From NCBI GenBank assembly GCA_902776365.1, contig CACYPU010000009.1, positions 1 to 64,000 of the forward strand: a stretch of DNA of 64,000 bases, written 5' to 3'. The stretch is from an uncultured Bacteroidota bacterium (GTDB lineage: Bacteria > Bacteroidota > Bacteroidia > Bacteroidales > P3). Numbering within the stretch: the first letter of the stretch is position 1; each line of letters opens with the position of its first letter. This document shows, in pieces, positions 17,191 through 24,429 of the stretch. A program made the translations under genes and the position numbers. The notes beneath the pieces are model-generated. The model did no database searches, had not been told where the DNA came from, and saw only the letters and a list, made by a program, of their open reading frames with translations.

Positions 17191-18615
17191 TTAGTTTAAA
17201 AGTTGGTCGCGTAGGGTTGTTTCGAGGCGTGGTACGAGGCGGTCGATGTCGCCGGCACCGAGGGTGAGGACTACATCGGGGCAGAGGGCGGGGACCAGCT
17301 CAAGGGTCTGGTCGGGAGTGCAGAGGTACTTGGACATGGTATCCATCTTGCGGAGCACCATGGAGGAGGTAACGCCGAGGATAGGCTTCTCCCGGGCGGG
17401 GTAGATGGGAAGCATAATGATTTCGTCGAGCGTCTGGAGGACACGGGCGAAATCGTCGGCGAGGTCGCGGGTGCGAGTGTAGAGATGGGGCTGGAAGATG
17501 CCCACGACACGCTTGCCTGGATAGAGGAAACGGACGGCCTCGATGGTCCTTTCAATTTCCTGAGGATGGTGAGCGTAGTCGTCAATGTAGATGAGTCCTT
17601 TCTCACGGATGCGGTAGTCGAAGCGACGGCGCACACCGGCAAAGGTCTTGAGGCCATGACGCAACTGAAACTGATCGAGGCCACAGGTGAGAGCCACAGC
17701 GGAGGCAGCGACGGCATTCTCAACATTGACGAGGGGAGCACCATCGAGTTCGAGGTCATAGAGCACCCCATCGGGGGTACGGAGGTCGAAGAAGAGGTTG
17801 CCGTTGTAGTTGCGGACATTGATGGCATAGTAGTCGGCTTCGATGCCACGGGCGGTATAGGTGAGAGGTGAGAGGTGAAAGGTGAAAGGTGAAATAGAAT
17901 CGTGATTGTGGTCTTCGTGGTGGTGTTCGTGGCCGTATTCAACAAATTCTTCGCCGTCAAGAGTTCGGAAGATGCCATTTTTGAGGAAGAGATGTCCGTC
18001 GGGCTGGGTCTGATTGGCAAACTGGAGGTAGGCCTCGAGCATGTGCTCGTGGGTGCCATAGATGTCAAGGTGATCGGGGTCGGTAGCAGTGATGACGGAG
18101 ATGTAGGGATAGAGCTGGAGGAAAGAGCGGTCGTACTCGTCGGCCTCGACAACAACATATTCGCTCTTGTTGTCGACAAGAAGATTGCTATCGAAGTTCT
18201 TGCTGATACCTCCGAGGAAGGCGCTGCATCCACAGGGGGCTTTGCTCAGCAGATGGGCAATCATAGTGGAAGTGGTAGTCTTTCCATGGCTGCCGGCGAC
18301 GGCGATGCACTTCTTACCGCGTGTGAGTTCGCCGAGCATCTGGGAACGTTTCTCCATACGGACGCCTCGGGTCTGAAGGGCTTGAAACTCGCGGGTATCG
18401 GTAGGCACCGCGGGGGTGTAGACCACGAGGTCCACATCGGCGGGGATGAGGTCGGGGTTATCGTCATAGTGGACGGCGATGCCTTCGGCCTCAAGCTCGG
18501 CGGTGAGGGGGCTGGGTGTGCGATCATAGCCGCTGACGGTGTCGCCGCGACGATGGAAGTAGCGTGCCAGCGCGCTCATGCCAATGCCTCCTATGCCCAA
18601 GAAGTAGTAGTTCAT
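17191..18615 (-). CDS. murC: UDP-N-acetylmuramate--L-alanine ligase MurC
   Basis: A 474-residue cytoplasmic enzyme that adds L-Ala to UDP-MurNAc. Rossmann start GIGGIGMSALARYFHRRG, ATP loop AGSHGKTTT (107-115), EADEYDRSF, TDPDHLDIYG and the C-terminal domain with YIDDYAHHPQEI and FQPHLYTRT are all present. Residues about 229-254 form an extra loop: a His-rich part (HEHHHEDHNHD) and a repeat-encoded part (ISPFTFHLSPLTYT), placed before ARGIEADYYA. Core motifs are intact, so the enzyme should work. Confidence 0.95.
   Translation of the reverse strand: MNYYFLGIGGIGMSALARYFHRRGDTVSGYDRTPSPLTAELEAEGIAVHYDDNPDLIPADVDLVVYTPAVPTDTREFQALQTRGVRMEKRSQMLGELTRGKKCIAVAGSHGKTTTSTMIAHLLSKAPCGCSAFLGGISKNFDSNLLVDNKSEYVVVEADEYDRSFLQLYPYISVITATDPDHLDIYGTHEHMLEAYLQFANQTQPDGHLFLKNGIFRTLDGEEFVEYGHEHHHEDHNHDSISPFTFHLSPLTYTARGIEADYYAINVRNYNGNLFFDLRTPDGVLYDLELDGAPLVNVENAVAASAVALTCGLDQFQLRHGLKTFAGVRRRFDYRIREKGLIYIDDYAHHPQEIERTIEAVRFLYPGKRVVGIFQPHLYTRTRDLADDFARVLQTLDEIIMLPIYPAREKPILGVTSSMVLRKMDTMSKYLCTPDQTLELVPALCPDVVLTLGAGDIDRLVPRLETTLRDQLLN
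17859..17895. repeat. GGTGAGA/GGTGAAA repeat inside murC
   Basis: aggtgagaggtgagaggtga then aaggtgaaaggtgaaat, period 7, in frame. It encodes ISPFTFHLSPLT in MurC. Confidence 0.75.
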
Positions 18616-18650
18616 TGCTTGATTGTTTGATTGCTTGAGGGTTTGAGTGT
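18616..18650. repeat. TTGATTG/TTGAGGG repeat between murG and murC
   Basis: tgcttgattgtttgattgct then tgagggtttgagtg directly abuts the murC ATG. Related words (gcaagcaatcaagca) precede fmt at 47203-47220. Confidence 0.6.
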
Positions 18651-19828
18651 TATATATTTTTTAGGTTCTCGAGTTGCTGGAGTTCATCGGGGAGAGGTAC
18701 AGATTTTCGTTTTTCAGGTTTGCCATAGAGAAGTTCCGATATTTGGTCGACAATCTTGTCGGCAGCATGACGGACGGCCATCTTGGAGATGGCAGCACTC
18801 ATAGAGGTCTGGCGTGCAGGGGATTCGAAGAGTTCCTTGACGGTGGAGAGACCCTGACTGTTGCAATCGGCATCCTTGACCATGACGGCAGCACCACGGT
18901 CGACAAGAGCCAGCGCATTCTTGGTCTGGTGATCCTCGGCGACATTGGGTGAAGGAATGAGTACCACAGGCTTGCCGACAAGACAGAGTTCACTGATGGC
19001 GATAGCACCAGCGCGCGACACCACAATGTCGGCGGCGGCATAAGCCATGTCCATACGGGAGATGAACTGGTGCACTTTGACCCACTGACCCACTTGGGCT
19101 CGTTCGACAGCGGCCACAGCCTCGTCGTACATCCAACGGCCTGTCTGCCAGATGAGCTGGATACGGTTCTCACGGAAGAAATGGAGATGGTTGATGATCA
19201 TCTCATTAATGCTGCGGGCGCCAAGGCTCCCGCCCACAGAGAGCAGCACACGGCCCTCGGCCTCGAGACCAAAGTGGGCACGACCTTCAGCAGCAGTAGC
19301 AGACATCTGCTCGATGTCGGCACGCACGGGATTACCGGTGAAGACAATCTTCTCCATGGGGAAGAAGCGTTCCATGCCCTCGTAAGCCACACAAATCTTG
19401 CTGGCCTTGCGAGCCAACATCTTATTGGTGAGTCCGGCATAGGAGTTTTGCTCCTGAAGAAGTGTCTTGTATCCGCAGGCAGCGGCGGCCTTGAGGGTGG
19501 GCTCGCTGGCGAAGCCTCCGACACCAACTACGATGTCGGGGCGGAAATCGGAGAGGACGCTCTTCACCATGCGACGGCTCTTGAATATGCGGAAAGGCAG
19601 CTGCAGGTTCTTCACGATATTGGCGGGCGTGAGTTTGCGCTGCAGTCCAGCGATGGGCAGTCCGATAATCTTGTAGCCTGCCGCAGGCACTTTCTCCATC
19701 TCCATGCGTCCTTCGGCGCCGACAAACAAGATGTCGGCGTCGCTCCAACGGGCTTTGACGGCGTTGGCTATGGCCACTGCGGGGAAAATGTGACCGCCAC
19801 TGCCTCCTCCACTAATGATGATTTTCAT
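18650..19828 (-). CDS. murG: UDP-GlcNAc:lipid I GlcNAc transferase MurG
   Basis: A 392-residue GT28 glycosyltransferase that makes lipid II on the inner face of the membrane. Seen: ISGGGSGGHIFPAVAIANAV (5-24), GVGGFASEPTLKAAA, LLQEQNSYAGLTNKMLA, SVGGSLGARSINE and the UDP-GlcNAc site VSRAGAIAISELCLVGKPVVLIP with AEDHQTKNA. C-terminal extension of about 25 residues. Lies 34 bp before murC and 36 bp after ftsW. Confidence 0.95.
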   Translation of the reverse strand: MKIIISGGGSGGHIFPAVAIANAVKARWSDADILFVGAEGRMEMEKVPAAGYKIIGLPIAGLQRKLTPANIVKNLQLPFRIFKSRRMVKSVLSDFRPDIVVGVGGFASEPTLKAAAACGYKTLLQEQNSYAGLTNKMLARKASKICVAYEGMERFFPMEKIVFTGNPVRADIEQMSATAAEGRAHFGLEAEGRVLLSVGGSLGARSINEMIINHLHFFRENRIQLIWQTGRWMYDEAVAAVERAQVGQWVKVHQFISRMDMAYAAADIVVSRAGAIAISELCLVGKPVVLIPSPNVAEDHQTKNALALVDRGAAVMVKDADCNSQGLSTVKELFESPARQTSMSAAISKMAVRHAADKIVDQISELLYGKPEKRKSVPLPDELQQLENLKNI

Positions 19829-19837
19829 ATCTCGGTT

Positions 19838-19888
19838 TCTTTATTTCGTTACTTCGTTATTGCGTTATAACGATATTTCGTTATTATT
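19838..19888. repeat. CGTTATT/CGTTATAACG repeat spanning the ftsW stop codon
   Basis: tatttcgttacttcgttatt then gcgttataacgatatttcgttatt. It encodes the last residues of FtsW (NNNEISL), provides its stop codon and continues to the murG start region. Sister copy at 59075-59110. Confidence 0.68.
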
Positions 19889-21121
19889 TTTGTCGGTGTC
19901 GTCGGCGATGGTCATCTCGCCATTATCCACCGTATTGTCCTGAACTTCCTGAACGTCTGGTGTCTCCTGTTTCTTTTCTTTATTATAGACATCGGCAGCG
20001 ACAGACTGTATGATGCCGAGGCCAAGGCTGAGGAAGAGATAGGCCGTGCCGCCATAGCTGATGAACGGCAGGGTTTGTCCCGTCACGGGGAGCACTCCCA
20101 CGGCCACACCCATATTAGCCATAGCCTGCAGGTAAATCATCGTACCCAGACCCGCCGCGACGAGGGCTCCGAAACGTCCCTGAGCCCTCCAAGCCAGTCG
20201 CATACATCGGAAGAAGAAGAAACTGTAGAGCACCAACACCAGGATACCTCCCACAAGTCCCGTTTCCTCGATGATGATGGAATAGATGAAGTCGTTGTGC
20301 GACTGGGTCATGAGACGGGCATAGATGGTGTTGCCCGGACCTTTGCCGAAGACACCGCCACGGGCGATGGCCATGCGGGCCATGTTCTCCTGTGTGATGA
20401 CGGTGGGATCAGGGTCTTCGAAATAGGACTGGAGTCGATGGCCCCAGGTACTGGAGCGTCCCATTAATTGTTCCGTCTTTGCCTGCTCAGGTTTATCGTT
20501 TTCATTATTAAACCGATGGACGGCAATTCCTAATCCAGCGACAGCCGCAATCACCAAGACAAGCAAGATAGTCCACCAACGGCGACGGTCGACACCGCCG
20601 AAGAAGAGCATCAGATAGCAGGCGACGAACAGCAGGGCAGCCGTGGAGAAATTCTCTGGAAGCACGAAAGCAGCCACCAAGACGATGTATGCCAAAAGGG
20701 AGAAGAATGTGCTTTTCTCGGCCGCCTGGTCCTTCTTGAGCGTAAGCATACGGGCAATGAAGAGCACAAGGGCTATCTTGGCCACCTCGGAAGGCTGGAA
20801 CTGGTTGATGACGGGGATGCGGAGCCAACGGCCACCCATCATCAGTGTCACCGCCAGAAGGACAATGGAAGCCCAGAGGCCAAGAACTGCAAAGCGCGAG
20901 AAGAAGCGATAATTGATTCTACTACAGACGACGACGATGACCCATGAGACAAGGACAATGAGCAGATGTCGCAAGAAGAGTCCCGTGGGACCACCGGAAC
21001 TCCCGTGGGTGTAGGCCTCGAGACCGATGGAGCTGTAGACTCCTACAAGAGAGATGATGCTGAGCAGCATGAATACCACCCAGAGTGTCTTGTCTCCCTT
21101 GAATATCTTGGACATTTTCAT
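19865..21121 (-). CDS. ftsW: Lipid II polymerase / division protein FtsW
   Basis: A 418-residue SEDS-family integral membrane glycosyltransferase. About ten transmembrane segments; family motifs ARMLTLKKDQAAEK, GKGPGNTIYARLMTQSHNDFI (with the usual SHNDF), and NMGVAVGVLPVTGQTLPFISYGG near the C-terminus. The acidic tail after residue about 380 is poorly conserved, and its last residues are encoded by a CGTTATT repeat. Sits between the truncated murD-like gene and murG. Confidence 0.95.
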   Translation of the reverse strand: MKMSKIFKGDKTLWVVFMLLSIISLVGVYSSIGLEAYTHGSSGGPTGLFLRHLLIVLVSWVIVVVCSRINYRFFSRFAVLGLWASIVLLAVTLMMGGRWLRIPVINQFQPSEVAKIALVLFIARMLTLKKDQAAEKSTFFSLLAYIVLVAAFVLPENFSTAALLFVACYLMLFFGGVDRRRWWTILLVLVIAAVAGLGIAVHRFNNENDKPEQAKTEQLMGRSSTWGHRLQSYFEDPDPTVITQENMARMAIARGGVFGKGPGNTIYARLMTQSHNDFIYSIIIEETGLVGGILVLVLYSFFFFRCMRLAWRAQGRFGALVAAGLGTMIYLQAMANMGVAVGVLPVTGQTLPFISYGGTAYLFLSLGLGIIQSVAADVYNKEKKQETPDVQEVQDNTVDNGEMTIADDTDKNNNEISL

Positions 21122-21134
21122 GATTGAGGTTATA

Positions 21135-21178
21135 TGGGGTTGGTTAAAAGGGTTTGAGAGGGTTAAAGGGGTTAGAGT
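21135..21178. repeat. GGTTAAAAGGGTTTGAG repeat between ftsW and the murD remnant
   Basis: Words ggttaaaa, gggtttgaga, gggttaaagg and ggttagag, period about 9. The 3' end overlaps the stop region of the murD-like gene. Confidence 0.6.
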
Positions 21179-21711
21179 TCGTTTACTTGGTGGCGGAATT
21201 CTTCGCCTTCGTCAACAAGGTCGGTACCGTTGTCGCAGGCGGGAGAGTAGAGCACCTTCACGTCATCGGCCTCGTACCGGTAGGCTTTCTGCAGGGCTTC
21301 GGCCATAGAGGGACAAGCTTCGATGGAGGGGATGATGCCGGTGAAGGATTTGCGCATGAGAGGGCTGTCGCCTCCCACGATGAGCAGCATGCGCACCTTG
21401 CGGAGTGCTGGAGGAACCAAACGGCTGTAATCGGCCGAAGTTTTCGGTGCATCGGCAATCCATATCAGCCCGCCGGAAGTGCTTTCGAGAGAGTACCAAG
21501 TGGAGTTGATGGTGCGGGCGGCGGCATCGTTGATGTATTCACGTCCCCGTACACGAGCGACGAACTCGAGACGATAGCGAGTCTCCTCCAAACGGTTGAA
21601 GCATGCCCTCAGCGAGGCGTTGCGCATGGCTTTCAGTCGCTGGGTGTCGATACCGGCGAGTCCGATGTGAGTTCTTTCACGGCCTTCTTTGGCCAGAGTT
21701 TCAATAGTCAT
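21172..21711 (-). CDS. murD: MurD-like protein reduced to the C-terminal ligase domain
   Basis: A 179-residue protein in the dcw slot of murD (between mraY and ftsW). It aligns by eye with only the end of the MurD central domain and the C-terminal domain: RLEFVARVRGREYINDAAAR (48-67), NSTWYSLEST, GLIWIADAPKTSADYS, LLIVGG and VLYSPAC. UDP-MurNAc-Ala and ATP-binding domains (about 270 residues) are absent, and the 50 bp upstream hold only a repeat. MurD's NDSKATN is here NDAAART, and SPACASxDxFxNxE is SPACDNGTDLVDEG, so residues that contact substrate are lost. The frame is open with a normal ATG. It cannot act as a D-Glu ligase alone; it is either a decayed gene or a repurposed domain. Confidence 0.8.
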   Translation of the reverse strand: MTIETLAKEGRERTHIGLAGIDTQRLKAMRNASLRACFNRLEETRYRLEFVARVRGREYINDAAARTINSTWYSLESTSGGLIWIADAPKTSADYSRLVPPALRKVRMLLIVGGDSPLMRKSFTGIIPSIEACPSMAEALQKAYRYEADDVKVLYSPACDNGTDLVDEGEEFRHQVNEL

Positions 21712-21715
21712 GTTT

Positions 21716-21751
21716 ATGAATGTGTGAATGTGTTATTGTGTGAATGTGCTA
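21716..21751. repeat. GAATGTG-family repeat between the murD remnant and mraY
   Basis: atgaatgtgtgaatgtgtta then ttgtgtgaatgtgctag. It occupies nearly the whole gap, exactly where the missing 5' part of murD would begin. Confidence 0.7.
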
Positions 21752-21759
21752 GTTTTTTT

Positions 21760-22941
21760 TTATCGTAATTTAAGGGTTGAAAGGGTGAAGATAGCGAGCA
21801 GGATAGCAATGATGATAAAACGGACAACCACTTTTTCTTCAGCCTGACCCTTCTTTTGGTAATGGTGGTGCAGTGGCGTCATGAGGAAGGGACGCTTCTC
21901 CACGGGAACCACTTGGCTGGGCGGAAGATGATGTTTGCGGCGGTAGTATTTGCAGTATGAGGTCTGGATGATGACCGACAGGTTTTCGATGACGTAGATG
22001 CCGCAGAGGACAGGCAGAAGGAGTTCCTTCTTGATAAGCACTGCGAAGACGGCGATGATACCTCCGATGGAGAGCGATCCCGTGTCGCCCATGAAAATCT
22101 CTGCCGGATGACCATTGAACCACAAGAAGCCTATCGTGGCTCCCACAAAAGCGGTGCTGAAGATGGCCAATTCGCCAATATTAGGGAGGTACATGATGTT
22201 GAAGTAGGTGGCCATGATAGCATTGCCGCTGACCCAAGCCAACAGCGCCAAAGCACCACCATTGACGGCAGCCACACCTGTGGCGATACCGTCAATGCCG
22301 TCGGTGAGATTGGATGCATTGCTGACAGCGGTGACAATCAGTATGATGAAAAGAACATAGACCACCCAAACCAAATCCTGCGCCCAGTCGCCCATCCAAG
22401 TAACCAGCCAAGCATAGTCGAATTCATTGTTCTTCACGAAAGGAATAGTGGTGGTGGTCCCTCCGCTGAGGGCAGGATGGTAGACGATGAGCAATCCCAC
22501 TACAAGTGCCAAAATCACCTGTCCCAACACTTTGTATTTTCCAGGCAAGCCAGCCTTGCCTCGGGTTTTCTTCAAATAGTCGTCGAGGAATCCCAGCATA
22601 CCCAGCCACAGCGTGGTACCTATCATAATCAGCACATAGATATTGTCGAGTTTGGCAAAGAGGAGTGTGGGTATCAGGATGGCAGTGATGATGAGCAGAC
22701 CGCCCATGGTGGGAGTGTTGGCCTTGCGAGAGGCACCTTCCAAGCCCAATTCGGTACGAACCTCGTCCATCATGCCCAACTTGTTCTTCATCCAACGGAT
22801 GAACCGCTTGCCGAAAAGAAGCATAATAAGCAACGAGGTCACCATACCCGCAGCGGCACGAAACGTGATGCCGATGAAAGCACCCGCTCCGGGAACATGA
22901 ACCCCCATATCGTTCAACCAGTCTAATAAATGATATATCAT
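21760..22941 (-). CDS. mraY: Phospho-MurNAc-pentapeptide transferase MraY
   Basis: A 393-residue integral membrane enzyme that forms lipid I from UDP-MurNAc-pentapeptide and undecaprenyl phosphate. Ten or so membrane segments; catalytic motifs TPTMGG, LGFLDDYLKKTRGK, NLTDGIDGIATG and FMGDTGSLSIGG, and the HHLPP...PLHHHYQKKG loop are present. Length is slightly over the usual 360, typical of Bacteroidota. Lies 12 bp after murE. Confidence 0.95.
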   Translation of the reverse strand: MIYHLLDWLNDMGVHVPGAGAFIGITFRAAAGMVTSLLIMLLFGKRFIRWMKNKLGMMDEVRTELGLEGASRKANTPTMGGLLIITAILIPTLLFAKLDNIYVLIMIGTTLWLGMLGFLDDYLKKTRGKAGLPGKYKVLGQVILALVVGLLIVYHPALSGGTTTTIPFVKNNEFDYAWLVTWMGDWAQDLVWVVYVLFIILIVTAVSNASNLTDGIDGIATGVAAVNGGALALLAWVSGNAIMATYFNIMYLPNIGELAIFSTAFVGATIGFLWFNGHPAEIFMGDTGSLSIGGIIAVFAVLIKKELLLPVLCGIYVIENLSVIIQTSYCKYYRRKHHLPPSQVVPVEKRPFLMTPLHHHYQKKGQAEEKVVVRFIIIAILLAIFTLSTLKLR

Positions 22942-22953
22942 CGTTTTTAAGGT

Positions 22954-24408
22954 CTAAAAGTCTTTTAATTCTCTCTCTGCTTCTTCGACATCATCAAAAT
23001 GGCTTCGCACACCGTTCACCTCCTGATAGGTCTCGTGTCCTTTGCCAGCGATGAGGATAATGTCGCCTTCCCTAGCCATCATGCAGGCTGTGCGGATGGC
23101 CTGACGGCGGTCTGTGATGCGCACTGTGTGGCTGAGCTGTTCGGCCGAGAGGCCTGCCTCCATATCGTCGAGGATGCTCTCGGGCTGCTCGGTACGCGGA
23201 TTGTCGGAGGTGAGCACCAGCTTATCGCTACCTTTGGCACCAATCTGTGCCATCTCGGGACGCTTGGTCTTGTCGCGGTCACCACCGCAGCCTACCACGG
23301 TGATGAGTTGCTGGGTAGGACGGCGGATGGCGTCAATGGTCTCGATGACATTCTGTAGTGCATCAGGAGTATGAGCATAGTCGATAATGGCCGTGATACC
23401 GCGACCGCTGACATACTGGAAACGCCCCGGAGCGGGTTCCAATGTGGAAAGCAGGCGCAACGTCTCCTCCTCTCCTGCCCCACTGAGGACAGCAGCGCCA
23501 TAGATGGCAAGGAGGTTATATGCATTGAACCGGCCAACCAGACGGCACCATACTTCCTGCCCATTAATGCTCAAATGCATACCCTCGAAACCCTCCTCAA
23601 GGATACGACAATGGAAGTCGCCTTTTTGCTGCAGGCCGTAGGTGTAAACCTTGGCGCGGGTATTCTGCACCATCACACGGCCGTTTTTGTCATCAATATT
23701 GGTCAGTGCCCATGCCGTTTTAGGCAGGGCGTCGAAGAATCCCTTCTTGGCGGCGATATAATTGGCCATAGTCTTGTGGAAGTCGAGGTGGTCGTGGGTG
23801 ATGTTGCTGAAAATGCCACCGGCGAACTCGACACCTGCAATACGTTTCTGCACCACAGCATGTGAGCTGACCTCCATGAAGCAGTAGTCGCAGCCAGCAT
23901 CCACCATCTTGCGCAATAGTTGGTTCAACTCCAGCGCATCGGGTGTGGTGTGGCCTGTGGGCAGTTCCTCTTCATCAATTTTATTGACGATAGTCGATAC
24001 CAAACCCACATGGTGACCCAATAGGCGGAACATGCGATGCAGAAGAGTCACCGTAGTAGTCTTGCCATTAGTGCCGGTGATGCCTATCAACTTGAGTTGG
24101 CGCGAAGGGTGTCTGTAGAAGTTGGCCACCATAAGGCCCAATGCCTCACTGCTGTCCTTCACCTCCACAAACGCCACCTTCTTATTTCCCTCTTTCCTCT
24201 TTCCACTTTCCTCACACACCACCGCCACAGCGCCCTGCTCCACAGCCTTGCCGATGAAGTCATGCCCGTCGACCTTCGTACCCCGCTGGGCCACAAAGAG
24301 AGTCCCTTCGGTCACCTTACGCGAATCGAACTGGATATCTTTCACCTCCAACTCGATATCGCCGGCGACCTTGCAGTCAATACCTTTTATTATATCTTTT
24401 AATTTCAT
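22954..24408 (-). CDS. murE: UDP-MurNAc-tripeptide synthetase MurE
   Basis: A 484-residue Mur ligase adding the third stem residue. Seen: FDSRKVTEGTLFVAQRG, ATP loop GITGTNGKTTT, HTTPDALELN, SSHAV, FSNITHDHLDFH, YAHTPDAL and the DNPR box TSDNPRTEQPE, which in characterised enzymes marks meso-diaminopimelate specificity. A short extra segment at about 67-77 (SGKRKEGNKK) is encoded by a purine-rich repeat-like stretch. Full length and presumably active. Confidence 0.95.
   Translation of the reverse strand: MKLKDIIKGIDCKVAGDIELEVKDIQFDSRKVTEGTLFVAQRGTKVDGHDFIGKAVEQGAVAVVCEESGKRKEGNKKVAFVEVKDSSEALGLMVANFYRHPSRQLKLIGITGTNGKTTTVTLLHRMFRLLGHHVGLVSTIVNKIDEEELPTGHTTPDALELNQLLRKMVDAGCDYCFMEVSSHAVVQKRIAGVEFAGGIFSNITHDHLDFHKTMANYIAAKKGFFDALPKTAWALTNIDDKNGRVMVQNTRAKVYTYGLQQKGDFHCRILEEGFEGMHLSINGQEVWCRLVGRFNAYNLLAIYGAAVLSGAGEEETLRLLSTLEPAPGRFQYVSGRGITAIIDYAHTPDALQNVIETIDAIRRPTQQLITVVGCGGDRDKTKRPEMAQIGAKGSDKLVLTSDNPRTEQPESILDDMEAGLSAEQLSHTVRITDRRQAIRTACMMAREGDIILIAGKGHETYQEVNGVRSHFDDVEEAERELKDF
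24182..24216. repeat. CTCTTTCCT-type repeat inside murE
   Basis: ttatttccctctttcctctt then tccactttcctc, period 7-8. It encodes the basic insert near SGKRKEGNKK in MurE. Confidence 0.5.
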
Positions 24409-24429
24409 TATTCTATTTATTACGACCCT

